A DNA stretch of 64,000 nt, taken from assembly GCF_024707505.1 (NCBI RefSeq), contig NZ_CP102604.1, positions 558,001 through 622,000 on the forward strand, in the 5' to 3' direction. A program made the position numbers and the translations under genes. The stretch comes from Pantoea sp. SOD02 (GTDB taxonomy: Bacteria > Pseudomonadota > Gammaproteobacteria > Enterobacterales > Enterobacteriaceae). Under the pieces are notes generated by a model. That model saw nothing but the letters and a program-made list of their open reading frames with translations, ran no database searches and was not told the DNA's origin. Every line of letters starts with the position of its first letter. Position 1 is the first letter of the stretch. Positions 48,381 to 60,067 of this stretch are shown in pieces.

Positions 48381-49316
48381 TTACAGTGCCAGTTCGCGAT
48401 TCAGTACCAGCGCCAGCAGTGCCTGGCGAGCGAAGATGCCATTTCCAGCCTGCTGGAAATACCAGGCGTGCGGCGTGCTATCCACGTCGGTGGTGATCTC
48501 GTCAATACGCGGCAGCGGATGCAGCACTTTCATGTTGTCGCGCGCACCGGCTAAATCGGCGGCGCGCAGGATGAACTGCGCTTTAACGTTGGCGTATTCC
48601 GACGGATCGAGGCGCTCTTTCTGCACGCGCGTCATATACAGAATGTCGAGTTGTGGCATCACTTCTTCGATGGTGTCGTGGCGCGACCAGGCAATGTTCT
48701 GCTCATCCAGCATATCGGTGATGTACGACGGCATCGCCAGCGCATCAGGCGCGATAAAGAAGAAGCGGTTGCCATCAAACTTCGCCAGCGCCTGCGTCAG
48801 TGAATGCACGGTGCGGCCATATTTCAGGTCGCCGACCATCGCCACATTCAGGTTATCGAGGCGATTTTGCGTTTCGCGGATGGTGAAGAGATCGAGTAGC
48901 GTTTGTGTCGGATGCTGGTTGGCACCGTCACCGGCATTGAGAATCGGAATGCCGCCGGAGAATTCCGTCGCCAGACGCGCCGCGCCTTCCTGCGGATGAC
49001 GCATCACGATGGCATCGACGTAAGTACCAATCACTGAAATGGTATCGGCGAGGGTTTCACCTTTCTTGCCGAGCGAGGTGTTGCTGCCGTCGGCGAAGCC
49101 CACCACCGACGCGCCGAGACGATGCATCGCGGTTTCAAACGACAAGCGCGTGCGCGTTGAAGCTTCAAAGAAGCAGCTGGCGATCACGTTGTGTTTCAGC
49201 AGCTCCGGCTGGGGATTGGCTTTCAACTGGGCGGCGGTATGCAGCACCAGCTCCAGCTCGTCGCGGTTGAGATCGTTGATGGAAATAATGTGCTTGCGAT
49301 ATAGCGGGTTGGCCAT
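48381..49316 (-). CDS. pyrB: Aspartate carbamoyltransferase catalytic chain PyrB
   Basis: Makes N-carbamoyl-L-aspartate, the committed step of pyrimidine synthesis. 311 residues, as in E. coli. The carbamoyl-phosphate loop is [15 protein letters not shown] (about 50-60), then the 80s loop [40 protein letters not shown] and the 240s region [26 protein letters not shown] lies near the C-terminus. Preceded by a leader peptide and attenuator. Confidence 0.97.
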   Translation of the reverse strand: MANPLYRKHIISINDLNRDELELVLHTAAQLKANPQPELLKHNVIASCFFEASTRTRLSFETAMHRLGASVVGFADGSNTSLGKKGETLADTISVIGTYVDAIVMRHPQEGAARLATEFSGGIPILNAGDGANQHPTQTLLDLFTIRETQNRLDNLNVAMVGDLKYGRTVHSLTQALAKFDGNRFFFIAPDALAMPSYITDMLDEQNIAWSRHDTIEEVMPQLDILYMTRVQKERLDPSEYANVKAQFILRAADLAGARDNMKVLHPLPRIDEITTDVDSTPHAWYFQQAGNGIFARQALLALVLNRELAL

Positions 49317-49350
49317 AGCGTTCTCCTCTGCGCTGCCGGATTGCGGACAA

Positions 49351-49380
49351 AAAAAAGCCCCTGCTTAAGGGGCTTTTTTT
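49351..49380 (-). terminator. pyrBI attenuator
   Basis: On the coding (minus) strand: AAAAAAAGCCCC, a TTAAG-containing loop, GGGGC and a run of T, about 35 bases before pyrB. The leader peptide gene ends inside this hairpin. In E. coli, high UTP uncouples polymerase from the ribosome translating the leader, so this terminator forms and pyrBI is switched off. Confidence 0.9.
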
Positions 49381-49466
49381 ACGATCGATTGATGACGGAA
49401 AGAAACAGATGCGCCGCCCGCTGTCAGGCGTCGTTGAGCGTCAAATTGTGCGCTGCGCTGTTGCAT
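49365..49466 (-). CDS. pyrL: pyrBI operon leader peptide (PyrL-like)
   Basis: A 33-residue ORF beginning MQQRSAQFDAQRRL and ending KKAP, preceded by a strong GGAGG ribosome site 7 bases before the ATG. Its stop TAA falls in the loop of the attenuator hairpin, so a ribosome that finishes translation would disrupt the stem. That is the arrangement of E. coli pyrL, although the E. coli peptide is 44 residues and the amino acid sequence differs. The U-richest stretch of the transcript lies at SVSFRH, where UTP-sensitive pausing would be expected. Confidence 0.8.
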   Translation of the reverse strand: MQQRSAQFDAQRRLTAGGASVSFRHQSIVKKAP

Positions 49467-49559
49467 GTTTCCTCCGGCAAATTGGGCCGCATTATACGCA
49501 TTCACTGATTTGCATCAAGCAAATATCGCGCACGAGGTAAACGTTTGCGGCGCGACCAA

Positions 49560-50567
49560 TCATAGCTTGCCGAGCGTCGCCACCATCACCGCTTTAATGG
49601 TGTGCATGCGGTTTTCAGCCTGATCGAACACGATGCTGTGCGCAGACTCAAACACCTCATTACTCACTTCCATGCCATCCTGCAAACCGTACTGCTCGGC
49701 CATTTGCCGGCCCAGCGTGGTTTTGTCGTCATGGAAGGCCGGCAAGCAGTGCAGGAACTTCACCTGCGGATTGCCGGTCAGTGCCAGCATCGCGCTGTTT
49801 ACCTGATAAGGGCGCAGCAGGGCGATGCGATCTTCCCACACCGATTTTGCTTCACCCATCGACACCCACACATCAGTGTAGATGAAGTCGGCACCTTGCA
49901 CGCCTTCGGCGATATCTTCGGTCAGGGTGATTTTGCCACCGGTTTGCTGCGCGGCCACGCGGCATTGATCCACCAGTTCCGCTTCCGGCCAGCAGCCTTT
50001 TGGTGCCACCAGACGCAGATCCAGGCCAACCAGCGCGGCGGCTTCCAGCATGCTGTTACCCATGTTGTTGCGCGCATCGCCGACGTAAACCAGCGTCATT
50101 TCATTCAGCGCTTTACCCGGCAAATGTTCCTGCATCGTCAGCAGATCGGCCAGCAGCTGCGTGGGGTGGAATTCGGTCGTCAGGCCATTCCATACTGGCA
50201 CGCCAGCGAATTCCGCCAAGGTTTCCACCAGTTCCTGGCCGTAACCGCGATATTGAATACCGTCATACATGCGTCCCAGCACGCGCGCGGTGTCTTTCAT
50301 TGACTCTTTATGGCCGATTTGGCTGCCACTTGGGCCGAGATAGGTAACGTTAGCGCCCTGATCGTAAGCGGCAACTTCGAAAGAGCATCGGGTGCGAGTC
50401 GAGTCTTTTTCGAAGATGAGCGCGATGTTTTTGCCTTTCAGGTACTGCGTTTCGCTGGCATTTTTCTTTGCGTGTTTTAATTCACCTGCCAGACTCAGCA
50501 GAGAATCGATTTCGGCTGGGGTGAAATCCAGCAATCTCAGGAAATGTCTTTGATGTAGCTGACTCAT
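49560..50567 (-). CDS. argI: Ornithine carbamoyltransferase ArgI
   Basis: Converts ornithine and carbamoyl phosphate to citrulline in arginine synthesis. 335 residues (334 in E. coli ArgI). Carbamoyl-phosphate motif [16 protein letters not shown] (about 53-60), [15 protein letters not shown], ornithine loop DVWVSMGE and the C-terminal [11 protein letters not shown]. Anabolic type judged by overall agreement with ArgI/ArgF and by the ARG box before the gene. Lies upstream of pyrB as in E. coli, both using carbamoyl phosphate. Confidence 0.96.
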   Translation of the reverse strand: MSQLHQRHFLRLLDFTPAEIDSLLSLAGELKHAKKNASETQYLKGKNIALIFEKDSTRTRCSFEVAAYDQGANVTYLGPSGSQIGHKESMKDTARVLGRMYDGIQYRGYGQELVETLAEFAGVPVWNGLTTEFHPTQLLADLLTMQEHLPGKALNEMTLVYVGDARNNMGNSMLEAAALVGLDLRLVAPKGCWPEAELVDQCRVAAQQTGGKITLTEDIAEGVQGADFIYTDVWVSMGEAKSVWEDRIALLRPYQVNSAMLALTGNPQVKFLHCLPAFHDDKTTLGRQMAEQYGLQDGMEVSNEVFESAHSIVFDQAENRMHTIKAVMVATLGKL

Positions 50568-50592
50568 ACAGCGCTCCGGGTGCCCACATTAA

Positions 50593-50635
50593 AATGAATT
50601 AAAATTCAATCTAACCGTATGAATATGCATTTTCA
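50593..50635 (-). promoter_or_regulatory. ARG boxes upstream of argI
   Basis: AATGAATTAAAATTCAAT at 50593-50610 is an essentially perfect ArgR site (TGAAT-N4-ATTCA). A second, weaker site with TGAAT at 50620 and ATTTTCA at 50629 follows. Paired ARG boxes overlap the argF/argI promoters in E. coli. The ArgR-arginine hexamer should repress here. Confidence 0.8.
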
Positions 50636-50729
50636 ACCCCAGCGTTAAGAAACTTGTTGTTTTGTGTAGTGGCGCGCGAGGCAGTGTGGGAAAATAATTG
50701 TATTCAGCCGAATATTTGAGGACACACCC

Positions 50730-51152
50730 ATGGCATATGAAGCATTGCTGGAAGAACAGCGCGAAGAGACGCGACTGATCATTGAAGAGTTGCTGGAAGA
50801 CGGCAGCGATCCAGATGCGCTTTACACTATCGAACATCATCTCTCCTGCAACAACTTTGACTCGCTGGAGAAGGTCGCGGTTGATGCCTTCAAACTGGGC
50901 TACGAAGTCAGCGAGCCAGAAGAGCTGGAGCTGGAAGATGGCACCACCGTGATGTGTGTGGATATCCTGAGCGAAGGCGCGTTGAAGCCTGAGCTGATTG
51001 ATGCGCAGGTTGAGCAACTGGTGAATCTGGCGGGCAGCTACAACGTCGATTACGACGGTTGGGGCACCTACTTTGAAGACCCTGATGCCGAAGATGAAGA
51101 CGACGATGGCGAGTTCATCGACGACGAAGAAGACAACGGTGTGCGTCACTAA
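50730..51152 (+). CDS. rraB: Regulator of ribonuclease E activity B, RraB
   Basis: Acidic protein that binds the C-terminal region of RNase E and alters degradosome composition. 140 residues (138 in E. coli YjgD). The N-terminus [37 protein letters not shown] and [26 protein letters not shown] are conserved. The C-terminus is an Asp/Glu run typical of the family. AGGA precedes the ATG. Confidence 0.95.
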   Translation: MAYEALLEEQREETRLIIEELLEDGSDPDALYTIEHHLSCNNFDSLEKVAVDAFKLGYEVSEPEELELEDGTTVMCVDILSEGALKPELIDAQVEQLVNLAGSYNVDYDGWGTYFEDPDAEDEDDDGEFIDDEEDNGVRH

Positions 51153-51210
51153 GCATTAATGGGCGGCGCTCGCCGCCCTGAAACCTCTCCCCGTAAGACA
51201 AAGACTGCCC

Positions 51211-51981
51211 ATGAATTACGCTCCGCTATTAGAACCGATCTATCAATTCCTGCATTGCCGCACGCCACAAGCGTGGATTCATGAAGCGCGCAAGCCGGAT
51301 AATCTGACGTTGCTGCTCACCGATCACATGGTTTGCGAATTGAAGGCCGCGCAAACTGCGGTGTTTATCATCCGTAAATACGTGGCGGATAAGCCGAGTG
51401 GTGATGCCATTCTGGCGTGGCTCAAGCCGTATGAAGATTTTATCTACCGCGACGAGCAGGACAGTAACTTTATCAATGCCCACAAGAATCTGACCAAAAG
51501 CATTATCGTGCGCAACGAACTGCCGTGGGCCGACGATCTGGTGGAGATGATGGTGCTGCTGGTGAAAGAGGAATTGCATCATTTCTATCAGGTGTGGGAG
51601 ATCATGCAGTCGCGCGGTTTGCCATATCGCAAAATCACCGCCAGCCGCTATGCCAAAGGGCTGATTCGCGAAATTCGCACTTACGAGCCGGAAGCGCTGG
51701 TGGATAAGCTGATTTGCGGGGCGTACATCGAAGCGCGATCCTGCGAACGTTTCGCCAGCCTTGCGCCGTATCTGGATGAGCAGCTGGAGAAGTTCTATAT
51801 TTCGCTGCTGCGCTCGGAAGCGCGTCACTATCAGGATTACCTGAAGCTGGCACAGCAGATTTCGCCGAAGGACATTGCGCCGCGCGTAAAGGTGTTTGGT
51901 GAAACAGAAGCGCGCTTAATCAGCGAACCGGATGGCGAGCTACGCTTTCATAGTGGGGTGCCGGCAGTTTGGTGCGCATGA
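51211..51981 (+). CDS. miaE: tRNA 2-methylthio-N6-isopentenyladenosine hydroxylase MiaE
   Basis: Diiron monooxygenase that hydroxylates ms2i6A37 of tRNA; present in Salmonella but not E. coli. 256 residues. Ferritin-like four-helix core with ligands in CELKAAQTAV, KEELHHFYQVWEIM (ExxH), EARSCERF and LRSEARHYQDYLKLA (ExxH). The last three codons (Trp-Cys-Ala) and the TGA lie in the REP pair beginning at 51971, so the native C-terminus seems to have been replaced or extended by repeat insertion. Lies after rraB and before yjgM. Confidence 0.93.
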   Translation: MNYAPLLEPIYQFLHCRTPQAWIHEARKPDNLTLLLTDHMVCELKAAQTAVFIIRKYVADKPSGDAILAWLKPYEDFIYRDEQDSNFINAHKNLTKSIIVRNELPWADDLVEMMVLLVKEELHHFYQVWEIMQSRGLPYRKITASRYAKGLIREIRTYEPEALVDKLICGAYIEARSCERFASLAPYLDEQLEKFYISLLRSEARHYQDYLKLAQQISPKDIAPRVKVFGETEARLISEPDGELRFHSGVPAVWCA

Positions 51982-52038
51982 ATGCGCACCCTACAAAAAA
52001 CCGGCAACTAAACCGTAGGGTCGCCATTCATGGCGACC
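51971..52038. repeat. Inverted REP pair (BIME-like) copy 3, overlapping the miaE end
   Basis: Left arm GGTGCGCATGAATGCGCACC, then CTAC, a 20-base spacer, GTAG and right arm GGTCGCCATTCATGGCGACC. The two arms are of different subtypes and both are perfect hairpins. The left arm carries the miaE stop codon. Situated between convergent miaE and yjgM. Confidence 0.85.
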
Positions 52039-52045
52039 TCTATCA

Positions 52046-52552
52046 TCACAACACCTTCAACATCCGCACTTCGCAATCCACATGCCCGGTACAGCCCATC
52101 GCGTTATCAATCAGCTCAAACCCCAATGACTCATACAACTTAATCGCACGCGTCAAACTGCCAGTCGTCTCCAGATAGCAACGCTGAAAACCCCGTTGAC
52201 GGGCAAATTCCATGGCGCGCAGCGCCAGATCGCGCGCCAGGCCTAAGCCGCGCACCTGCGGCAGGAAATACATCTTCTGCAACTCGCAGATATCCGGCGC
52301 GCTGCAGGCCAGAGGAGCAACGCCGCCGCCGCCCACTACCACACCATCATGTTCCACAATCCAGTAGGCGCTATTGGCTTCGCTGTAGAGTTCGAACAGG
52401 CGATCGAGATGGGGATCGGACACGGTGTAGCCTTTGTCCGCCGTCAGGCCAAATTCAGCTGACACATCACGGATCACCTGCGCGATCAGCGAGTTATCGG
52501 CAGCGGTAATGGGGCGCACCTTTAAATTGATGGAGGCGTCGGTGGTCATCAT
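52046..52552 (-). CDS. yjgM: GNAT-family N-acetyltransferase YjgM
   Basis: 168 residues with a GNAT fold: [19 protein letters not shown] at the N-terminus, the acetyl-CoA loop in [28 protein letters not shown] and the end [23 protein letters not shown]. It agrees with E. coli YjgM, next to valS there too. The substrate is not known. A second Met start (TTD) is one codon inside. Confidence 0.88.
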   Translation of the reverse strand: MMTTDASINLKVRPITAADNSLIAQVIRDVSAEFGLTADKGYTVSDPHLDRLFELYSEANSAYWIVEHDGVVVGGGGVAPLACSAPDICELQKMYFLPQVRGLGLARDLALRAMEFARQRGFQRCYLETTGSLTRAIKLYESLGFELIDNAMGCTGHVDCEVRMLKVL

Positions 52553-52563
52553 TATCTTCCGGT

Positions 52564-52590
52564 AAAAAAAAACCGGGCAGTGCCCGGCTT
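52564..52590 (-). terminator. Terminator of valS
   Basis: On the minus strand CCGGGCA and TGCCCGG pair around C, followed by nine T. It ends the holC-valS transcript just before yjgM. Confidence 0.88.
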
Positions 52591-52615
52591 CGATTAAGCA
52601 GTTGGACTGAAGCGC

Positions 52616-55471
52616 TTACAATGCCGCAATCACGCCCTGCTGTTCAAACAGTTTTGCTTTTGATTGCTCAAGCTCAGCCACGCGCTCACGCTCTTTCGCG
52701 ACAACCGCTTCCGGCGCACGTGAGACAAAGCCTTCGTTCGCCAGTTTGGTCTGGATCTTCTCGATTTCGACATCAAGTTTCACCAGCTCTTTCGCCAGAC
52801 GCTCCAGCTCGGCTTCTTTGTTGACCAGATCCGCCATCGGGATCAGCAACTCAGCGCCTTCAACAATCTTGGTGACCGAAACCGGGCCTTTCTCGCCCGC
52901 AGGCAGAATGGTCAGGCTTTCCAGACGCGCCAGACGCGACAGGAAGGTGCGGTTCTCTTCTACGCGACGCTGTGCGGCAGCAGAGCAATCACGCAGCAGC
53001 ACGTCGAGCGGCTTGCTTGGTGCAATGTTCATCTCAGCACGAATATTACGCACCGCAACGATCGCCTGCTTCATCCACTCGATATCGGCCTGCGCCTCGG
53101 CATCCTCTTTCGCCGCGTCATACTGCGGGAACGGCTGCAGCATGATGGTATCGTGATCGATGTTTTTCAGGCCTTTCACACGCTGCCAGATGGTTTCGGT
53201 GATGTAAGGAATGATTGGATGCGCCAGACGCAGCAGCGCTTCCAGCACGGTAACCAGCGTATTACGCGTACCGCGCAGTTCCGCTTCGCTACCGCTGGTC
53301 ATTACCGGCTTGGTCAGTTCCAGATACCAGTCACAGAACTGGTTCCAGGTGAAGTCGTACAGAATATTGGCCGCGATATCAAAGCGATAGCTATCCAGCG
53401 CTTCGCGATAGGCTTTCACGCTGCGGTTGAATTCGCTCAGGATCCAGCGATCCGCCAGCGACAGCTTCATTTCGCCGCCGTTTTGGCCGCAATCCTGCTC
53501 TTCGGTATTCATCAGCACGAAGCGGCTGGCATTCCACAGCTTGTTACAGAAGTTGCGGTAACCTTCGAGGCGCTTCATATCCCAGTTGATATCACGACCG
53601 GTAGACGCCAGCGCGGCGAGGGTAAAGCGCAGCGCATCGGTACCTGAAGGCACGATGCCGTCCGGGAACTGCTTCTCGGTACGTTTGCGGATCTTCTCAG
53701 CCAGCTGCGGCTGCATCATGTTGCCGGTACGCTTCTCCAGCAGATCTTCCAGCGAAATACCGTCAATCATATCCAGTGGATCGATGACGTTGCCTTTCGA
53801 CTTGGACATCTTCTGGCCTTCTTCATCACGGATCAAACCGGTCATGTAGACGGTTTTGAACGGCACCTGCGGTTTGCCGTTTTCATCTTTGATGAAGTGC
53901 ATGGTCAGCATGATCATGCGCGCAATCCAGAAGAAGATGATGTCGAAGCCGCTCACCAACACGCTGGTTGGATGGAAGGTACGCAGCGCTTCGGTGTTCT
54001 CTGGCCAGCCCAGTGTCGAGAAGGTCCACAGACCGGACGAGAACCAGGTATCCAGCACGTCGTCGTCCTGGCGCAGCGCCACGTCGGCGGCCAGATTGTT
54101 TTCCTGGCGCACTTCGTCTTCGGTGCGGCCGACATAGACGTTGCCGTCGTTGTCGTACCATGCTGGGATGCGATGTCCCCACCACAACTGACGTGAAATA
54201 CACCAATCCTGAATGTCGCGCATCCATGAGAAGTACATGTTTTCGTACTGCTTCGGCACGAACTGGATGTCGCCGTTTTCTACCGCTTCCACCGCGACTT
54301 TCGCCAGCGGTGCGGTGCGCACATACCATTGGTCGGTCAGCATTGGCTCGATCACCACGCCGCCGCGATCGCCGTAAGGCACGGTCAGGTCGTGCGGTTT
54401 GATCTCTTCCAGCAGGCCGATCTCATCAACGGCAGCAACAATCGCTTTACGCGCGGCGAAACGCTCCATCTTCTGGAACTGTGCCGGGATATCGTCGGCG
54501 CACTCGTCGCTGACTTCACCATTGGTGTCGAACACTTCCGCGCGCTCGCGGATATCGCCATCAAAGGTCAGAATGTTGATCATTGGCAGCTTATGACGAC
54601 GACCCACTTCGTAGTCGTTGAAGTCATGCGCAGGGGTGATCTTCACACAGCCGGTGCCTTTTTCCATGTCAGCGTGTTCATCGCCAACAATCGGAATGCG
54701 ACGATTCACCAGCGGCAGGATCAGCTCTTTGCCGATGAGATCTTTGTAGCGTGGATCTTCCGGGTTAACTGCCACGCCGGTATCGCCCAGCAGGGTTTCC
54801 GGACGCGTGGTCGCCACCACCAGATAATCTTTGCCTTCAGCGGTTTTCACGCCGTCAGCCAGCGGATAGCGGATGTGCCACATCGAGCCTTTGCTCTCGC
54901 GGTTTTCCACTTCCAGATCGGAGATGGCGGTACGCAGTTTTGGATCCCAGTTCACCAGGCGCTTGCCACGATAAATCAGGTTCTCTTTGTACAGGCGGAC
55001 AAACACTTCGCGCACCGCGTTGGACAGACCGTCATCCATGGTGAAGCGCTCGCGCTCCCAGTCAACCGAGTTGCCGAGACGACGCATTTGGCGAGTAATA
55101 GTGCCGCCAGATTCCGCTTTCCACTGCCAGATTTTGTCGATGAACGCATCGCGGCCATAATCCTGGCGCGTTTTGCCCTCTTCAGCGGCGATTTTGCGTT
55201 CTACCACCATCTGCGTGGCGATACCGGCGTGATCGGTACCGGCCTGCCACAAGGTATTTTTACCCTGCATGCGCTGGTAGCGAATCATGGTATCCATGAT
55301 GGTCTGCTGGAAAGCGTGACCCATATGCAAGCTGCCGGTGACGTTCGGCGGCGGGATCATGATGCAAAAGCTTTCCTGGCTGGTATCGCCATTCGGTTTA
55401 AAGTAGCCCTGCTGTTCCCAGTGCTCGTAGAGCGGCTGCTCGATATCTTGCGGGTTATATGTCTTTTCCAT
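52616..55471 (-). CDS. valS: Valyl-tRNA synthetase ValS
   Basis: Class I synthetase charging tRNA-Val, with editing of threonine. 951 residues, the E. coli length. HIGH motif as [14 protein letters not shown] (about 42-52), the CP1 editing domain with [20 protein letters not shown] motif as [15 protein letters not shown] (about 553). Then come the anticodon-binding helical domain and a C-terminal coiled coil ([21 protein letters not shown] and following, about 880-950). It begins 2 bases after the holC stop. Confidence 0.97.
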   Translation of the reverse strand: MEKTYNPQDIEQPLYEHWEQQGYFKPNGDTSQESFCIMIPPPNVTGSLHMGHAFQQTIMDTMIRYQRMQGKNTLWQAGTDHAGIATQMVVERKIAAEEGKTRQDYGRDAFIDKIWQWKAESGGTITRQMRRLGNSVDWERERFTMDDGLSNAVREVFVRLYKENLIYRGKRLVNWDPKLRTAISDLEVENRESKGSMWHIRYPLADGVKTAEGKDYLVVATTRPETLLGDTGVAVNPEDPRYKDLIGKELILPLVNRRIPIVGDEHADMEKGTGCVKITPAHDFNDYEVGRRHKLPMINILTFDGDIRERAEVFDTNGEVSDECADDIPAQFQKMERFAARKAIVAAVDEIGLLEEIKPHDLTVPYGDRGGVVIEPMLTDQWYVRTAPLAKVAVEAVENGDIQFVPKQYENMYFSWMRDIQDWCISRQLWWGHRIPAWYDNDGNVYVGRTEDEVRQENNLAADVALRQDDDVLDTWFSSGLWTFSTLGWPENTEALRTFHPTSVLVSGFDIIFFWIARMIMLTMHFIKDENGKPQVPFKTVYMTGLIRDEEGQKMSKSKGNVIDPLDMIDGISLEDLLEKRTGNMMQPQLAEKIRKRTEKQFPDGIVPSGTDALRFTLAALASTGRDINWDMKRLEGYRNFCNKLWNASRFVLMNTEEQDCGQNGGEMKLSLADRWILSEFNRSVKAYREALDSYRFDIAANILYDFTWNQFCDWYLELTKPVMTSGSEAELRGTRNTLVTVLEALLRLAHPIIPYITETIWQRVKGLKNIDHDTIMLQPFPQYDAAKEDAEAQADIEWMKQAIVAVRNIRAEMNIAPSKPLDVLLRDCSAAAQRRVEENRTFLSRLARLESLTILPAGEKGPVSVTKIVEGAELLIPMADLVNKEAELERLAKELVKLDVEIEKIQTKLANEGFVSRAPEAVVAKERERVAELEQSKAKLFEQQGVIAAL

Positions 55472-55473
55472 TT

Positions 55474-55935
55474 CTACACTGTCGTTTGCGGCGAGGGTGG
55501 CGTCGCCGTATTCAATTGGAAACCAACGCTGCGATAGGCTTTGTAGCGATCGCGCGCCAGTTGTTTTAGGGATTCTTCATAAGGAACGAAGTCTATCACT
55601 TCATGGAAACCAGTAGCAAAATCTGCGAACTGTGGCAGAAGGCTGATCAGCAGATCGCGCGGTGAACTGCCGCGACGCTGTGGCCAGGCCAGCTCAACCG
55701 GCGCGCCGTAACGCGGGCCTTCACCGGCGAGGTTATGCGGTACAAAGGCGTTGGCCGGAAGCTGCCAGAGCGCTTCATCCAGCCGATTGGCTTGTTCTTC
55801 GTTTTCGCAGGCAATCAGGATGCGTTTGCCGTCACGCCAGCGTGTTTCGGCAAGAGAGCACACCAATGCTTCGATGGCGGTTAGGCCGTCGCTGGCGCTC
55901 TCAGACTCCATCACATAGAAAGTGGCGTTTTTCAT
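55474..55935 (-). CDS. holC: DNA polymerase III chi subunit HolC
   Basis: Clamp-loader accessory subunit that binds psi and single-strand binding protein. The ATG at 55935 gives 153 residues (147 in E. coli) starting [13 protein letters not shown]. Conserved segments: [58 protein letters not shown] and [30 protein letters not shown]. The open frame upstream of the ATG runs into the 125-bp palindromic repeat and is not part of the gene. Operon with valS. Confidence 0.95.
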   Translation of the reverse strand: MKNATFYVMESESASDGLTAIEALVCSLAETRWRDGKRILIACENEEQANRLDEALWQLPANAFVPHNLAGEGPRYGAPVELAWPQRRGSSPRDLLISLLPQFADFATGFHEVIDFVPYEESLKQLARDRYKAYRSVGFQLNTATPPSPQTTV

Positions 55936-55965
55936 GGGATCCTTTGGATGAGAGTGCGGTGCTTG

Positions 55966-56090
55966 CTGTCCCCCATCCCGGCCTTCCCCCACGAGTGGGG
56001 GAAGGAGACGCTGCCACATGCAGCTTCATCACTGACATGTGGCAGCATCTTCCTCCCCCATTTATGGGGGAGGACCGAGGAGGGGGACAG
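55966..56090. repeat. 125-bp nested palindromic element between pepA and holC
   Basis: The element starts CTGTCCCCC and ends GGGGGACAG, and the whole 125 bp is an imperfect inverted repeat. Inside are a hairpin CTTCCCCCAC/GTGGGGGAAG, an 11-bp inverted repeat GCTGCCACATG/CATGTGGCAGC around a 15-base loop, and a hairpin CCTCCCCCAT/ATGGGGGAGG. This gives a cloverleaf-like fold. It is about the size of ERIC elements but does not match the ERIC sequence I know. No clear target-site duplication is visible. It is a MITE-like repeat, 30 bases before the holC start. Confidence 0.75.
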
Positions 56091-56101
56091 CCATCACCAA
56101 A

Positions 56102-57628
<1,527 letters not shown>

Positions 57629-57882
57629 TTAAAGACAACGGCCTAAGCTGTCGTTAGAATGTAGCGCGCTCGTAACTCATTAATTCGTTACGGCGCCATG
57701 ACAATTCAACGCCGGTAGTCATAATGAGTTGTGGTGACAAGTATGTTGTTTTTTCACCACGCTAACGCGTTCGTCATACTATTTTAGCTACGATGACGGC
57801 CATTGATGAAGAAAAATGGCTGATAAGCGTTGAAACTAGCGATTTTCCTGCAAAAAGACAAGTTATCACAGGCGTACTAAGC

Positions 57883-58983
57883 GTGATCATCATTAGATAT
57901 CTGGTTCGGGAAACGCTCAAAAGCCAGCTGGCTATCCTCTTCATCCTGCTACTTATCTTCTTTTGCCAGAAGTTAGTGCGGATTTTGGGAGCTGCGGTGG
58001 ATGGCGAAATTCCAACAAACTTAGTTCTGACATTGTTAGGACTTGGCGTGCCTGAAATGGCACAACTTATCCTGCCCCTAAGCCTGTTTCTGGCGATTTT
58101 AATGACCCTTGGGCGGCTGTACACCGAAAGTGAAATCACGGTGATGCATGCCTGCGGCCTGGGGAAAAGTGTGCTGATCAAAGCCGCGATGATTCTGATG
58201 CTGTTCACATCGATTGTGGCGGCGGTCAACGTCATTTGGTTAGGGCCATGGTCCTCACGTTATCAGCAGGAAGTGACGCAAAACGCCAAAGCGAACCCAG
58301 GCGCGGCGGCGCTGGCAGCTGGACAGTTCCAGACCTCCAGCGACGGTAATGCGGTGCTGTTTGTTGAAAATGTGAAGGGCAACCATTTCGGTAACGTGTT
58401 CCTGGCGCAACTGCGTCCGAAAGGCAATGCGCGTCCTTCGGTGGTGCTGGCTGATAGCGGTCACATGGAGCAGCATAAAGATGGCTCGCAAGTGGTAACG
58501 CTGGATAAAGGCACGCGTTTTGAAGGCACGGCGATGCTGCGTGACTTCCGCATCACCGACTTTGTGAATTATCAGGCGCTGGTGGGCTACAAAGAAGCCA
58601 CGCTCGATCCGAACGATGCCGATCAGGCGGATATCAGCACGCTGTTCCAGAACAAAACCCCGCAGTTCCAGGCTGAGCTGCACTGGCGCTTAACGCTGGT
58701 GTTTGCGGTGCTGATTATGGCGTTGATGGTGGTGCCGCTCAGCGTGGTGAACCCGCGTCAGGGCCGCGTGCTGTCGATGCTGCCTGCCATGCTGCTGTAC
58801 CTGATCTTCTTCTTGCTGCAGAGTTCGCTGCGTTCCAACGCCGCGAAAGGCCGCTTCGATCCGGCCATCTGGATGTGGGTAGTGAACTTCTCCTATCTGG
58901 CGCTGGCGGTGCTGCTGAACCTGTGGGATACCGTGCCGATGCGTCGCATCCGTGCGCGCTTTAGCCGTGGAGGATCGGTCTGA
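57883..58983 (+). CDS. lptF: LPS export permease LptF
   Basis: Inner-membrane subunit of the LptB2FGC complex that extracts LPS from the inner membrane. The GTG at 57883 gives 366 residues beginning (M)IIIRYLVRETLKSQLAILFI, the exact E. coli length; the ORF is open 90 bases upstream but not conserved. Six membrane segments flank a periplasmic jellyroll (about 135-260). Conserved are PLSLFLAILMTLGRLYTESEITVMHACG and VPLSVVNPRQGRVLSMLPAMLLYL. The stop overlaps the lptG start (TGATG). Confidence 0.95.
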   Translation: MIIIRYLVRETLKSQLAILFILLLIFFCQKLVRILGAAVDGEIPTNLVLTLLGLGVPEMAQLILPLSLFLAILMTLGRLYTESEITVMHACGLGKSVLIKAAMILMLFTSIVAAVNVIWLGPWSSRYQQEVTQNAKANPGAAALAAGQFQTSSDGNAVLFVENVKGNHFGNVFLAQLRPKGNARPSVVLADSGHMEQHKDGSQVVTLDKGTRFEGTAMLRDFRITDFVNYQALVGYKEATLDPNDADQADISTLFQNKTPQFQAELHWRLTLVFAVLIMALMVVPLSVVNPRQGRVLSMLPAMLLYLIFFLLQSSLRSNAAKGRFDPAIWMWVVNFSYLALAVLLNLWDTVPMRRIRARFSRGGSV

Positions 58984-60059
58984 TGTTTAAGGTTCTTGAC
59001 CGCTATATCGGCAAAACCATCTTCAACACCATCATGCTGACGCTGTTCATGCTGGTGTCGCTGTCGGGCATTATCAAGTTCGTTGATCAGCTGCGTAAAA
59101 CCGGGCAGGGCGCATATACCGCGCTGGACGCCGGTTACTACACGCTGCTCAGCGTGCCGAAAGATATCGAAATCTTCTTCCCGATGGCGGCGCTGTTGGG
59201 CGCATTGCTGGGTTTGGGCACGCTGGCGCAGCGTAGCGAACTGGTGGTGATGCAGGCATCGGGCTTCACCCGCATGCAGGTGGCGCTGGCGGTGATGAAA
59301 ACGGCGATTCCGCTGGTGCTGTTAACCATGGCGGTGGGCGAATTCGTTGCGCCGCAGGGCGAACAGATGGCGCGTAACTACCGTGCGCAGCAGCTGTACG
59401 GCGGCTCGCTGGTTTCGACGCAAAACGGTCTGTGGGCGAAGGACGGCAACGACTTCATCTACATCGAGCGCATCAAAGGTGATAACGAAATTGATGGCGT
59501 CAGCATCTACAAGTTCAGCGATCAACGCCGTTTGCTGAGTGTTCGCTATGCGGCGAGTGCTACCTGGAATGCGGATAAAAAGCTGTGGGCGCTGTCGCAG
59601 GTCGATGAATCGGATCTGCAAGACGCCAAACAGATTACCGGCTCGCAAACCCTGAGCGGCGAATGGAAAACCAATCTGACGCCCGATAAGCTTGGCGTGG
59701 TGGCGCTGGACCCGGACGCGCTGTCGATCACCGGCCTGTATAACTACAGCAAATACCTCAAGCAGAGCGGCCAGGTTTCAGGACGCTACCAGCTGAATAT
59801 GTGGAGCAAAATCTTCCAGCCGCTGTCGGTGGCGGTGATGATGCTGATGGCACTGTCGTTTATCTTTGGTCCGCTACGTAGCGTATCAATGGGCGTGCGC
59901 GTGGTGACGGGGATTAGCTTTGGTTTCCTGTTCTACGTGCTGGATCAGATCTTTGGTCCGTTGAGTCTGGTCTACGGTTTGCCGCCAATCCTGGGTGCGA
60001 TTCTGCCAAGCGGCGCGTTCTTCGCCATCAGCTTGTTCCTGCTGATGAAACGCCGGTAA
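58983..60059 (+). CDS. lptG: LPS export permease LptG
   Basis: Partner of LptF in the LPS transporter. 358 residues (360 in E. coli). N-terminus MFKVLDRYIGKTIFNTIMLTLFML, then SVPKDIEIFFPMAALLGALLGLG and QRSELVVMQASGFTRMQVALAVMKTA, a periplasmic jellyroll (about 130-260) and the C-terminal membrane block MWSKIFQPLSVAVMMLMALSFIFGPLRSVSMGVRVVTG. Translationally coupled to lptF by a one-base overlap. Followed by a REP pair. Confidence 0.96.
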   Translation: MFKVLDRYIGKTIFNTIMLTLFMLVSLSGIIKFVDQLRKTGQGAYTALDAGYYTLLSVPKDIEIFFPMAALLGALLGLGTLAQRSELVVMQASGFTRMQVALAVMKTAIPLVLLTMAVGEFVAPQGEQMARNYRAQQLYGGSLVSTQNGLWAKDGNDFIYIERIKGDNEIDGVSIYKFSDQRRLLSVRYAASATWNADKKLWALSQVDESDLQDAKQITGSQTLSGEWKTNLTPDKLGVVALDPDALSITGLYNYSKYLKQSGQVSGRYQLNMWSKIFQPLSVAVMMLMALSFIFGPLRSVSMGVRVVTGISFGFLFYVLDQIFGPLSLVYGLPPILGAILPSGAFFAISLFLLMKRR

Positions 60060-60067
60060 TGTTGGGC

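Noticed and set aside
54329..55537. 402-codon forward ORF opposite valS
   Set aside because: ValS is full length and conserved over this region; the long antisense frame is a by-product of GC-rich codon use.
55936..56019. N-terminal extension of HolC
   Set aside because: It is encoded by the palindromic repeat; MKNATFYV at 55935 matches the known HolC start.
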